This document shows, piece after piece, positions 6,479-13,602 of a DNA stretch of 22,522 nt. Location: the NCBI GenBank assembly GCA_017458885.1, contig JAFSZQ010000046.1:1-22522 (forward strand), given 5' to 3'. Source of the stretch: Oscillospiraceae bacterium. GTDB taxonomy: Bacteria; Bacillota; Clostridia; Oscillospirales; Oscillospiraceae. A program made the position numbers and the translations under genes. Below the pieces are notes generated by a model. The model saw nothing but the letters and a program-made list of their open reading frames with translations, ran no database searches and was not told the DNA's origin. Within the stretch, counting starts at the first letter, position 1, and the number at the start of each line of letters is the position of its first letter.

Positions 6479-7258
6479 ATGGAGAGCAGTTCCATTTTGC
6501 ACAACCAGCTTCAGATCGACAGCGAGGTGCCGCTTTACTCCCAGCTCATCGGCATCATCAAGCGCGCCATCACCTCCGGCGAGGCGGGCGTGGGCGCGCT
6601 GCTGCCGTCCGAGGCGGAGCTGTGCGGCGCGTACCACATCAGCCGCAACACGGTGCGTCAGGCGATCGGCGCGCTGGAGGAGGACGGCTTCGTCGTGCGC
6701 AAGCGCGGCAAGGGCACCTTCGTCGCCGACCCCGCGATGCGCCGCAAGCACGTCGAGTATTCGTTCACGACGGAGATCTCCCAGCAGGGCAAGACGCCCT
6801 CGTCCACGCTGGTCGATTTCTCCGTCGCGCCCGCGACGCCGCGCATCCGCAAGATCATGGAGCTCGGCGCGGACGAGCGGGTCTACTGCTTCACGCGCGT
6901 GCGCAATGTGGACGGCGCGCCGCTGATCGTCGAGACGTCCTACTACCCCGAGCACATCTACCCCAACCTCACGCGCGAGATGGTGCAGACGCACAGCTTC
7001 TACAGCCTGCTCTACCATGTGGGCGTCGTGCCGATCTCGGCGCGGGACAGCTACGAGGCGGTGACGCTGGGCGAGGCCGAGGCGGAGCTGCTCGGCTGCC
7101 CCGTCGGCTCGCCGGCGTTTTTCCACCAGCGCCGCACCACCGGCGAGAACGGGCACATCTACGAGTACACGATGAGCCATATGCGCGCCGACCGCATGAA
7201 GCTCTCCGTGCAGTTCCAAAAGGGCTCGACCGAGTTTACGCGCCTCGTTGACCGATAA
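6479..7258 (+). CDS. GntR-family transcriptional regulator, HutC/UTRA subfamily
   Basis: A 259-residue regulator with an N-terminal winged helix-turn-helix (about residues 15-82: VPLYSQLIGIIKRAI, LLPSEAELCGAYHISRNTVRQAI, KRGKGTFVADP) and a C-terminal UTRA ligand-binding domain (about 95-250: DERVYCFTRVRN, then FFHQRRTTGENGHIYEYTMSH). UTRA proteins usually sense a small metabolite such as a sugar phosphate or amino-acid derivative; the ligand here is unknown. The start ATG at 6479 was chosen over an upstream in-frame start because the promoter lies between them and GAGGG precedes this ATG. It stands alone between two terminators, so its target is probably itself or a distant locus. Confidence 0.92.
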   Translation: MESSSILHNQLQIDSEVPLYSQLIGIIKRAITSGEAGVGALLPSEAELCGAYHISRNTVRQAIGALEEDGFVVRKRGKGTFVADPAMRRKHVEYSFTTEISQQGKTPSSTLVDFSVAPATPRIRKIMELGADERVYCFTRVRNVDGAPLIVETSYYPEHIYPNLTREMVQTHSFYSLLYHVGVVPISARDSYEAVTLGEAEAELLGCPVGSPAFFHQRRTTGENGHIYEYTMSHMRADRMKLSVQFQKGSTEFTRLVDR

Positions 7259-7260
7259 CG

Positions 7261-7300
7261 CCAAAAAACGCTCCCGCCGCGGCGGGAGCGTTCCTTTTTT
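7261..7300. terminator. Bidirectional terminator between the GntR and gpmA genes
   Basis: A perfect 26-base palindrome (7267-7292, arm AACGCTCCCGCCG) with T-rich sequence to the right and six A to the left serves both convergent genes. Confidence 0.92.
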
Positions 7301-7301
7301 G

Positions 7302-8048
7302 TCATTTTTTCTTGCCCTGGTTGGCGACCGCCTGCATCTTGGCGGCGATGGCGTCGGGATCGCCGAGGTAGTAGTGCTTCACCGCGCGGAACGCATCGTC
7401 GAACTCGTAGACCAGCGGCACGCCGGTCGGGATGTTGACGCCGATGATCTCCTCGGGCGTCAGGTCGTCGAAATACTTGACCAGCGCGCGCAGCGAGTTG
7501 CCGTGCGCCGCGATGACGACGCGCCTGCCCGCCGCCATGTCGGGCTTGATGACCCCCTCAAAATAGGGGATGACGCGCTCGATGGTGGTCTCGAGGCTCT
7601 CGTGCGCGGGCAGGAGCGCGGGGTCTACGCCGCGGTACATCGCCTGCTTTGCCGGATTGCGCTCGTCGTCCGCCTCCAGCGCGGGGGGCTTGACGTCGAA
7701 GCTGCGGCGCCAGACCTTGACCTGCTCCTCGCCGTATTTCTCGGCGGTCTCCGCCTTGTTCAGCCCCTGCAGCGCGCCGTAGTGCCGCTCGTTGAGCTTC
7801 CAGCTTTTGACGACCGGCAGCCACGCGCGATCCATCTCGTCGAGCGCGAGGTTCAGCGTGTGGATGGCGCGCTTTAAGTACGAGGTGTAGCACACGTCGA
7901 AGTCGTAGCCCTCCGCCTTGAGAGTCGCGCCGGCGGCCTTCGCCTCCTCGCGGCCCTTGTCGCTGAGGTCTACGTCCGTCCAGCCGGTGAACAGGTTCAG
8001 CTTGTTCCATTCGCTCTCGCCGTGGCGGAGCAGCACGAGTTTGGTCAT
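7302..8048 (-). CDS. gpmA: 2,3-bisphosphoglycerate-dependent phosphoglycerate mutase
   Basis: Glycolytic enzyme interconverting 3- and 2-phosphoglycerate; 248 residues, typical for the dPGM family. The phosphohistidine motif is RHGESEWN with His9. Other active-site residues are Arg60 (SYLKRAI), Glu87 ([11 protein letters not shown]) and His182 ([11 protein letters not shown]). The sequence reads cleanly from [10 protein letters not shown] to a Lys-rich C-terminus. AAAGGA lies about 10 bases before the ATG on the minus strand. Its 5' side is only 30 bases from the methyltransferase stop, and no separate promoter was seen there, so transcription may start inside the methyltransferase gene or read through from it. 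Confidence 0.96.
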   Translation of the reverse strand: MTKLVLLRHGESEWNKLNLFTGWTDVDLSDKGREEAKAAGATLKAEGYDFDVCYTSYLKRAIHTLNLALDEMDRAWLPVVKSWKLNERHYGALQGLNKAETAEKYGEEQVKVWRRSFDVKPPALEADDERNPAKQAMYRGVDPALLPAHESLETTIERVIPYFEGVIKPDMAAGRRVVIAAHGNSLRALVKYFDDLTPEEIIGVNIPTGVPLVYEFDDAFRAVKHYYLGDPDAIAAKMQAVANQGKKK

Positions 8049-8078
8049 GGTAAATTCGTCCTTTCTATCGCGGCGGCG

Positions 8079-9086
8079 TCAGGCGCCGCCCGTCTTTTTT
8101 CGGATCAGTATCCGCGCGTAGCACGGCTTCCCGCCGATCGCCACGCGCCCGCCGATCAGCTTTTCCTTGGGCACGGTGTAGCGGTCGAGCCCCACGATCT
8201 CGAACTGCTCGGGGCAGTACTTGTCGAGGAAGGTGATCGGCACGCCCATCGTCTCGCCGCAGTCCGACGGGATGGCGTCGGTGTAGGACACCTCGACGGC
8301 GTCGTAGTTGTCGTAGCGGGGGTAGCCCCGCTCGCGGATGAGCTTGTGGGGGCTGGAGCGCCGGTTTTCCGCCATCGTCATCAGCGGGAGTGGCTGATGC
8401 CGCCTGCCGTGCTCCAGATTGGTGAACCAGCGCACGCCCTTGACGCGGATGAACTTCCGCCCCTGCTCGTCCACGCCGCAGGTCAGCGCCTCCAGCGGGT
8501 AGGCGTCGGGCACGTTGAACGCCCGATCTCCGCCGGTGATGCTCACGCCGAGCCAGACGCGGTTGCTCTGGATATAGGGGAAAAACTCCTTGTAGGTCAG
8601 CGCGTTCTGGTTGCCGATGATCAGGAACTTTTTGCCCGCCGCCATGATCCATGCGACGAACTCCCGAAACAGCGAGAACGGCGGGTTCGTGACGATCATA
8701 TCCGCCTCGTCGCGCAGGCGCGACGCCTCCGCGCCCCGAAAATCGCCGTCGCCGTCAAGGTAGCCCCAGCGCGGCGCGGCGGGCGGCGTTTCGCCGCGCG
8801 AGAGCGTGAAGATCCTGCCCCGCGTCTCGCCGTGGGCGGCGATGCTCGTGCTGACGAGCTTTTTCAGCCCCAGCGCGTCGAAGCGTCGGACAAAATAGCG
8901 CGTAAAATTGCTGCGCTCGGGGTCGTCGCAGGGCAGCAGGACGGTCTTGTCCCGAAACGTGTCGGGGTCGTAGTCGAGATACGCCTCCACCTCGCGCGCG
9001 ACGTCGTCATACTGCGTGTAGAACTCGTCGCTCTTGTTGTCCCGCGCCGCCATCAGGGCGTCGTTCGTCTTCTTTCGCTTTGCCAT
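8079..9086 (-). CDS. Adenine-specific DNA methyltransferase, EcoRI-methylase family (solitary)
   Basis: A 335-residue protein matching the EcoRI methylase family: the N-terminal block NKSDEFYTQYDDVAREVEAYL, then VLLPCDDPERSNFTRYF, and the N6-adenine catalytic motif N134-P-P-F137 (DMIVTNPPFSLFREFV). The family transfers a methyl group from SAM to adenine in DNA. No cognate restriction endonuclease gene is visible in the window, so it is probably an orphan methylase, a remnant of a restriction system, or an anti-restriction or epigenetic enzyme. It lies 37 bases downstream of the HEPN gene on the same strand, so MNT-HEPN-methylase may be one operon. The ribosome binding site GGGAGG is only two bases from the ATG, closer than usual; no better start was seen. 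Confidence 0.85.
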   Translation of the reverse strand: MAKRKKTNDALMAARDNKSDEFYTQYDDVAREVEAYLDYDPDTFRDKTVLLPCDDPERSNFTRYFVRRFDALGLKKLVSTSIAAHGETRGRIFTLSRGETPPAAPRWGYLDGDGDFRGAEASRLRDEADMIVTNPPFSLFREFVAWIMAAGKKFLIIGNQNALTYKEFFPYIQSNRVWLGVSITGGDRAFNVPDAYPLEALTCGVDEQGRKFIRVKGVRWFTNLEHGRRHQPLPLMTMAENRRSSPHKLIRERGYPRYDNYDAVEVSYTDAIPSDCGETMGVPITFLDKYCPEQFEIVGLDRYTVPKEKLIGGRVAIGGKPCYARILIRKKTGGA

Positions 9087-9123
9087 GTCCTCCCGCCCGT
9101 TCCGTGTCTTACCGCTAAAAAAT

Positions 9124-9510
9124 CTACTCGCAGTTTATCTTTGCCCAATCCAGCAGCGCCTCGGCGTGGCGCAGCGCCGAACGCGCGTGCCGCTCCTCCA
9201 AGGCAAGTTCGCTCGGGTAGCGCACCGCCACGCCGTAGGGCGTCAGCGCGTCTGCGGCATCGTAATACCGCTCGTCGATCTTGATCGCGTTTTTGACCTG
9301 ATCCAACAGGAACGAGAGGTCGTGCAGCTTTGGCATCCCGCCTTGCGCGCCGTGTGCGACGATCACAGCCTTGATCGCTTTTTCCGCGGACTGCTGGCAG
9401 TGGTAGCAGATGATCTCCAACGGCTGCGGGCGGTAGGTTTCAAGCAGGTGCCGCGCCACGCCCAAGTCGGTCTCCGCAAAGGCGAGCCACTCCCCAGACG
9501 CCCTATCCAT
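9124..9510 (-). CDS. HEPN-domain protein (partner of the MNT nucleotidyltransferase)
   Basis: A 128-residue, mostly helical protein of the HEPN superfamily (PF05168-like): WLAFAETDLGVARHLLE at the N-terminus, CYHCQQSAEKAIKAVIVAHG in the core, KLHDLSFLLD and the terminal RYPSEL segment. HEPN proteins paired with a minimal nucleotidyltransferase often form toxin-antitoxin modules in which the HEPN partner is an RNase. The RX4HXY active motif of the HepT-type toxins is not visible here, so RNase activity is uncertain. The start ATG at 9510 has GGAGGGGAG upstream and overlaps the MNT stop by 8 bases, so the two are translationally coupled. An upstream extension lies within the MNT gene and is not used. 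Confidence 0.85.
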   Translation of the reverse strand: MDRASGEWLAFAETDLGVARHLLETYRPQPLEIICYHCQQSAEKAIKAVIVAHGAQGGMPKLHDLSFLLDQVKNAIKIDERYYDAADALTPYGVAVRYPSELALEERHARSALRHAEALLDWAKINCE

Positions 9511-9814
9511 ACAGCAGCACTCCCCTCCGAAACACCTCGTTTTCGACCGTGGGCAGCTCCTTGCGCTCATTGAAGCGGCTCTCCGTGCCGACAAGGATAT
9601 CGACCGGACGCCGCTTGAGCCGCCGGATGGAGCGGTATGCCCGCGCTGTCACGTCCGCGAGGTCTTGCGTCCCGTCCTTGACAACGATGTAGAAGTCCAG
9701 ATCGCTCTGCTCGCGGTTCGTGCCGTTCGCGTAAGAGCCAAACAGATAGATGCGCAGCGGTGCGAGTTGTGCGACGAGCTGATTGCGAAGCTCCTCAATC
9801 TCCCGCGTAGGCAT
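9503..9814 (-). CDS. MNT-type minimal nucleotidyltransferase (putative antitoxin)
   Basis: A 103-residue DNA polymerase beta-like nucleotidyltransferase. The motif G26-S27-x10-D38-x-D40 (LFGSYANGTNREQSDLDFYIVV) and a third acidic residue D72 (RPVDILVG) form the metal-binding site. In characterised MntA/HepT pairs, the MNT partner AMPylates and neutralises the HEPN toxin; the pairing here fits that but the HEPN lacks the usual target motif. AAGGAGG lies 7 bases before the ATG. Its promoter is the TATAAT at 9854-9849. It is the first gene of the likely MNT-HEPN-methyltransferase operon. Confidence 0.87.
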   Translation of the reverse strand: MPTREIEELRNQLVAQLAPLRIYLFGSYANGTNREQSDLDFYIVVKDGTQDLADVTARAYRSIRRLKRRPVDILVGTESRFNERKELPTVENEVFRRGVLLYG

Positions 9815-9848
9815 AGCCGTTCCTCCTTCCGCAGATCTTTTCCAACAT

Positions 9849-9900
9849 ATTATACCACGCCAAAGGGAAAGGCAACCCGTTTTTTGACGGCGTTGCCTTT
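9849..9900 (-). promoter_or_regulatory. MNT/HEPN operon promoter with an overlapping inverted repeat
   Basis: On the minus strand, TATAAT (9854-9849) with a possible -35 TTGCCT (9875-9870, spacer 15). The -35 lies in an arm of an inverted repeat: AAAGGCAAC (9868-9876) with GTTGCCTTT (9892-9900), plus inner CCGT/ACGG. The repeat could be an autoregulatory operator. It is not placed to be a terminator for any gene. Confidence 0.5.
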
Positions 9901-9919
9901 CGTTCTTTCAAAATTTTGC

Positions 9920-9970
9920 GCGGCAAATTTGCCGCCTCCCGTTGCATCTACCAAAATACCGTGCTAAAAT
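9920..9970 (+). promoter_or_regulatory. Promoter of the SLH protein gene with a 16-bp palindrome upstream
   Basis: TTGCAT (9942-9947), 17 bases, TAAAAT (9965-9970). A perfect palindrome GCGGCAAATTTGCCGC (9920-9935) sits just upstream. The octamer AAATTTGC occurs at 9925, 9967 and 9987, the last two 20 bp apart around the expected start site at about 9977. Confidence 0.6.
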
Positions 9971-10044
9971 TTGCGGGAAGTTGTCGAAATTTGCCCAATT
10001 TTGGCGACTCACATTCTATTTTGGTTTAAGGAGGAACAAAAATT

Positions 10045-12105
10045 ATGTCACAACTGAAAAGAACCCTGACCCTGCTTCTCACGCTGGCGCTGACGCTTGG
10101 GCTGCTCAGCGCGCCCGCCGCGGCGGACGAAGGCTACCGCGACACGCACGGGCACTGGGCGGAAGCCGCCATCGACCGCTGGAGCGGGTACGGCGTCGTG
10201 GAGGGCAGCGGCGGCGCGTTCAAGCCCGACGCGGGCATGACGCGCGGCGAGCTGGCGAAGACGCTCTCCTGCCTGCTCGGATTGACCGAAGCGACGGCGG
10301 AAAACCCGTTCAGCGACGTGCCCGCGACGGAGTGGTACGCGCCGTATATGCTCCGCTGTCACGCCGCCGGCATCCTGCTCGGCGCGGGCGGCAAGGGCAA
10401 GCCGAACGCGCCGGTCAGCCGCGAGGAGGCGCTGACGCTGATCGCCCGCGCGCTGGAGCTCGAGCCCGCGGACACCGCCGCGCTCGACGGCTACAAGGAC
10501 GCGGGCGGCGTCTCGGACTGGGCGGCGGGCTATGTGGCGGCGCTTGCCGCGGCAGGCGTGGTCGGCGGCGTCGGCAACGCGGCGCTCGCGCCGGGCAACA
10601 ATATCGACCGCGCCTCGGTGATGACGGTCTTTGACAAGGCGATCGCGCAGTACGTCAACGCCTCCGGCTCCTACGAGCTGACCGATCGGGACGGCGTCGT
10701 GCTCATCGCCGCGGGCGGCGTGACGCTGACGGGTACGACCCGCGCCGACGTGCTCATCTCCCACGCCGCGGACGGCAAAGAGGTCAACTTCGACAAGGCG
10801 GCGGTCTCGGGCAGGCTCGTCGTGCAGGCGGACAACGCGAAGATCTCGGCTTCCGCGGATTCAACGCTCCCCGCGCCCGCCATGCGCGGCACAAGCTCGG
10901 TCTATGCCGAAGCGGCGGCGGTATCGTCAGGCGGCGGCGGAAGTTCCTCCGCGCCGAGCGCGCCCGCTCCCGCGCCAAGCCCCTCCGCACCAAGTACGCC
11001 CGCTCCCGCGCCCAGTCCCTCCGCGCCAAGTACGCCCGAGCCCGCGCCGCATACGCACGTCTGGAACGCCGGCGTTGTGACGACGCCGGCGACCTGCGTT
11101 TCGTCGGGCGTCAAGACCTATACCTGCACCGGCTGCGGCGCGACCAGGCTCGAGGCAGTCCCCGCGTTCGGACACGACTACGCCGAGGCGTGGAGCCACG
11201 ACGACGCGAAGCACTGGCACGCCTGCTCGCACGACGCGACGCACCACGGCGGCGAGGCGGCGCACGTCTGGGACGGCGGCGCGGTGACGACGGAGGCGAC
11301 GGCGGGCGAGGACGGCGTCAAGACCTACGCCTGCACCGTCTGCGGCGCGACGAAGACCGAGCCGATCCCCGCGACGGGGCTGTATGCCGTAACGCTCGCC
11401 ACGCCCGCCAACGGGACGCTGACCGCCCCATCGACGCAGAAGGCGGGAACGGAGCTGACGGTGACGCTCGCCGCCGCCGAGGGCTATGTCTGCACCGCCG
11501 TCACGTTCAGCTATGACGGCGAGGACTTCCCGCTCCCCGACGGCAGCTTCGACAAGACCTCCCGCACGGCGACGGCGACGTTCGTGATGCCGTCCGCCGA
11601 CGTTGTTGTCCGCGCGACGTTTCTCCCGTGGCTGGAAGCGCGTCTGGAGGCAGGCGGCACGGTCACGCTCGACAGAGACGTTGCGGTGGATTCGCTTACG
11701 ATGAACTCCGGAACGGCGATACTCGACCTCAACGGGCACAGCCTGGATCTCGACTTTGGCGAATTTCTCATCAACAGCGGCGCGACCCTCACGATCCGGG
11801 GGAGCGGTACGATCTCAACCCTCGGCTCCTGCGGCATCCGCAACCGCGGCGACCTGACCGTGGAGGGCGGCGCGGTGACGTCGTTCGGCATACCGCTTTC
11901 TCAGGAGGCAAATACCGTGCGGATAACGGGCGGCAGCTTTTCCAGTGAACTCTCAAATATGAATGCGTTGCTCGTAACGGGCGGCGCTGTTTTTATCTCC
12001 GGCGGTACGTTCTGCAGCGACCCGAGTGCTTACGTCGATCCCGCCACGCATGAGGCGGTCAAAAGCGGAAAGGTCTGGACGGTCACGGCAAAGGCGCAGG
12101 GCTGA
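10045..12105 (+). CDS. Secreted SLH-domain surface protein with Cys-rich repeats and beta-helix-like C-terminus
   Basis: A 686-residue exported protein. A signal peptide spans about residues 1-27 (positive start, then LTLLLTLALTLGLL and APAAA). Three SLH domains follow (about 28-205: YRDTHGHWAEAAIDRW, NPFSDVPATEWYAPYM, GYKDAGGVSDWAAGYV) and should bind secondary cell-wall polymer. After a Gly/Ser stretch comes a Pro/Ser/Ala linker (303-335). Two copies of a module (HVW..GVVTT.AT...GVKTY.C..CGAT) each carry a CxxC pair. Then an InlB-repeat-like segment (YAVTLATPANGTL), and a C-terminal part rich in short beta repeats (LTIRGSGTIS, LTVEGGAVTS, VRITGGSFSS, VFISGGTF), suggesting a right-handed beta-helix. 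AAGGAGG lies 10 bases before the ATG. The ligand or adhesive role is unknown. It is flanked by its own promoter and a terminator. Confidence 0.88.
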   Translation: MSQLKRTLTLLLTLALTLGLLSAPAAADEGYRDTHGHWAEAAIDRWSGYGVVEGSGGAFKPDAGMTRGELAKTLSCLLGLTEATAENPFSDVPATEWYAPYMLRCHAAGILLGAGGKGKPNAPVSREEALTLIARALELEPADTAALDGYKDAGGVSDWAAGYVAALAAAGVVGGVGNAALAPGNNIDRASVMTVFDKAIAQYVNASGSYELTDRDGVVLIAAGGVTLTGTTRADVLISHAADGKEVNFDKAAVSGRLVVQADNAKISASADSTLPAPAMRGTSSVYAEAAAVSSGGGGSSSAPSAPAPAPSPSAPSTPAPAPSPSAPSTPEPAPHTHVWNAGVVTTPATCVSSGVKTYTCTGCGATRLEAVPAFGHDYAEAWSHDDAKHWHACSHDATHHGGEAAHVWDGGAVTTEATAGEDGVKTYACTVCGATKTEPIPATGLYAVTLATPANGTLTAPSTQKAGTELTVTLAAAEGYVCTAVTFSYDGEDFPLPDGSFDKTSRTATATFVMPSADVVVRATFLPWLEARLEAGGTVTLDRDVAVDSLTMNSGTAILDLNGHSLDLDFGEFLINSGATLTIRGSGTISTLGSCGIRNRGDLTVEGGAVTSFGIPLSQEANTVRITGGSFSSELSNMNALLVTGGAVFISGGTFCSDPSAYVDPATHEAVKSGKVWTVTAKAQG
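10951..11049 (+). repeat. 36-bp tandem repeat encoding a Pro/Ser/Ala linker
   Basis: Units 10951-10986 and 10987-11022 and a partial unit 11023-11049 encode APSAPAPAPSPS, APSTPAPAPSPS and APSTPEPAP. The unit keeps frame, so copy-number changes would only alter linker length. Confidence 0.9.
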
Positions 12106-12114
12106 CCGCCTCCA

Positions 12115-12152
12115 AAAAAGCGTCTGAACTCTCACGAGTTCAGACGCTTTTT
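12115..12152. terminator. Bidirectional terminator between the SLH and SGNH hydrolase genes
   Basis: A perfect 17-bp stem (12115-12131 with 12136-12152; arm core GCGTCTGAACTC), loop TCAC, with A-run and T-run at the base of the stem. Confidence 0.93.
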
Positions 12153-12163
12153 GCCGCGACGCC

Positions 12164-12829
12164 TCACAGCGCCCCGCAGAACGCCTGATACAGCAGCTCC
12201 TGCCCGAGGCGCGACGGATGGATGCCGTCGGCGCAGAGCAGCTCCTCCGGCGCGCGCGCGTCCCGCAGGAACGGGCGGCGCAGGTCGATCAGCGGCGCGC
12301 CCTCCTCGCGGGCGACCTGCTCGACCATCTGCGAATAGTGCTCCTGCCAGCGGTAGATGCGCTGCACGTCGCCCAGCCAGCGCAAGAGGTTCTCTCGCGA
12401 CAGCCCGCCGCGGCAGAGGAAGCCCAGATACAGCTCCGCGTTGATCGGCGGCAGCGACGCGAGCACCGGCGTCCGCCCGCTCGCGCGCAGGAGCCGCACC
12501 GCGCGGCGCAGCCCGTCCAGAAAACGCGGCGGCGGCGTTTTGCACTCGTGCGCCGCCTCCGGCGCGTCGGAGACCGCCGCCCAGTCGTAGTCGCAGTCGT
12601 TCCCGCCCAGCTCCAGCAGCGCGTACTCCTCGCCGTCCGGCTCGGCCGCGCTGTCCTGCTCGATGCGCGCGAGCGCCTTGGGCAGCGTGCCGCCGAAGCG
12701 CGAGCGGTTCACCACCCGCAGGTCGAACCGCTCGGCGAGCCGCCGCTCCCAGCCGCGCTCGAGCACATAGCGCCCGTTCTCATACAGCACGCCCTTGAGG
12801 ATCGAATCCCCATAGACCGTCACAAGCAT
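12164..12829 (-). CDS. SGNH/GDSL-family hydrolase
   Basis: A 221-residue esterase/lipase-fold protein. The catalytic Ser is S9 in VYGDSILKG (block I), block III is G75-G-N-D78 and block V is D201-G-I-H204, giving the Ser-Asp-His set. There is no signal peptide, so it is probably cytosolic. The substrate is unknown; SGNH members include carbohydrate deacetylases, lipases and thioesterases. The start ATG at 12829 was chosen because the GDS block must lie near the N-terminus and AGGTGG precedes it; a longer open frame crosses the promoter. It diverges from the DUF1836 gene and converges on the SLH gene. Confidence 0.9.
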   Translation of the reverse strand: MLVTVYGDSILKGVLYENGRYVLERGWERRLAERFDLRVVNRSRFGGTLPKALARIEQDSAAEPDGEEYALLELGGNDCDYDWAAVSDAPEAAHECKTPPPRFLDGLRRAVRLLRASGRTPVLASLPPINAELYLGFLCRGGLSRENLLRWLGDVQRIYRWQEHYSQMVEQVAREEGAPLIDLRRPFLRDARAPEELLCADGIHPSRLGQELLYQAFCGAL

Positions 12830-12841
12830 CTGCTCACCACC

Positions 12842-12889
12842 TAATCTGGTTTTCAAAACTAGATTAAACCATCTTAAAGTCTTTGTCAA
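12842..12889 (-). promoter_or_regulatory. SGNH hydrolase promoter with a 25-bp inverted repeat over the start site
   Basis: On the minus strand, TTGACA (12889-12884), 17 bases, TAATCT (12866-12861). The inverted repeat TAATCTGGTTTT-C-AAAACTAGATTA (12842-12866, one mismatch) covers the -10 box and the expected start near 12854, the position of a repressor operator. Confidence 0.7.
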
Positions 12890-12909
12890 GCGTATCCAGA
12901 AAATAAATC

Positions 12910-12938
12910 TTGTAATTTCGCGCAAATTTTGCTATGGT
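12910..12938 (+). promoter_or_regulatory. Weak promoter of the DUF1836 gene
   Basis: TTGTAA (12910-12915), 17 bases, TATGGT (12933-12938), then AAAGGA and the ATG at 12963. It diverges from the SGNH promoter. Confidence 0.45.
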
Positions 12939-12962
12939 ATCCCAGAAAGGACGGTGAGGGGC

Positions 12963-13490
12963 ATGGAGGACGCGGCGCGTCCGGCGCTCGCGGCGGTGTG
13001 CGAACGCCTCGCGGGGCAGCGGCTCCCGCGCTGGGAGGAGCTGCCCGATCTGGAGCTATACATGGATCAGGTGCTCTCGCTGATGGATCGCTACCTCGGC
13101 GACTGCCCGGGCTTCGACCGCAAGGGGCTGACGGCGTCGATGGTGAACAACTACGTCAAGCTCGGCGTCATGCCGCCGCCGGTGAAAAAGAAGTATTCCC
13201 GCGCCCACCTCGCGCACCTCATCATGATCTGCGTGCTGAAGGCGAGCTTCCCCATCGACCGCGTCAAGCGGCTGCTCGCGCTGCTGCAGCAGCAGCGCGG
13301 CGAGCGCGAGGGCTACGACCGGTTCTGCGACGAGTACGAGCGCGCGCTGCAGGACACGGCGGCGGCGAATGCGGCGGACGACGGGGAACGGGTCTGCCGC
13401 GCGGCGCTGCGCGCGCAGGCGGAGCAGGCGCTCGCGCTCGCGCTGTGCGACGCGATGTTCCCCGAGCCGGAGAAAAAAGAGAAGAAGTGA
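12963..13490 (+). CDS. DUF1836 domain-containing protein (probable DNA-binding regulator)
   Basis: A 175-residue protein with the hallmark blocks of the DUF1836 family: LPDLELYMDQVLSLMDRYL, then LTASMVNNYVKLGVMPPPVKKKYSRAHLAHLIMICVLK. The second block resembles a MerR-like winged helix (N-x-Y-x-x-x-G-x-x-x-x-P). Family function is not established. The C-terminal third is Ala/Arg/Glu-rich helix ending in a Lys-rich tail. The start ATG at 12963 was chosen; a GTG at 12954 would leave no room for the AAAGGA ribosome binding site. Its divergent neighbour with an operator-like palindrome makes local regulation possible, though not shown. Confidence 0.8.
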   Translation: MEDAARPALAAVCERLAGQRLPRWEELPDLELYMDQVLSLMDRYLGDCPGFDRKGLTASMVNNYVKLGVMPPPVKKKYSRAHLAHLIMICVLKASFPIDRVKRLLALLQQQRGEREGYDRFCDEYERALQDTAAANAADDGERVCRAALRAQAEQALALALCDAMFPEPEKKEKK

Positions 13491-13521
13491 TTTGCCCGCG
13501 CGTCCGCGCGGGCAAAAATTT
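13491..13521 (+). terminator. Rho-independent terminator of the DUF1836 gene
   Basis: Arms TTTGCCCGCGCG (13491-13502) and CGCGCGGGCAAA (13505-13516) followed by AATTTTT, starting directly after the stop codon. Confidence 0.9.
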
Positions 13522-13534
13522 TTGAAACACCCCC

Positions 13535-13583
13535 TTGACAGGGGGGCGTTTGCCGTGCTATTGTATCAATCACTTAATACAAT
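13535..13583 (+). promoter_or_regulatory. Promoter and probable autoregulatory operator of the YtrA-type operon
   Basis: TTGACA (13535-13540), 18 bases, TATTGT (13559-13564). The inverted repeat ATTGTAT-N10-ATACAAT (13560-13566, 13577-13583) overlaps the -10 box and the expected start near 13571. Runs of C (13530-13534) and G (13541-13546) also flank the -35 box symmetrically. YtrA-type GntR proteins commonly bind such a site next to their own operon. Confidence 0.75.
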
Positions 13584-13602
13584 CACACAAGGAGGGCAGC
13601 CG

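Noticed and set aside
8072..8090. GGCGGCG/CGCCGCC hairpin followed by T-run as a terminator for the methyltransferase
   Set aside because: The T-run lies on the plus strand side, but the gene is on the minus strand; on the minus strand no T-run follows the stem.
10951..11049. Short tandem repeat as a CRISPR array
   Set aside because: The units are contiguous, in frame with the SLH protein gene, have no spacers, and no cas genes are nearby.
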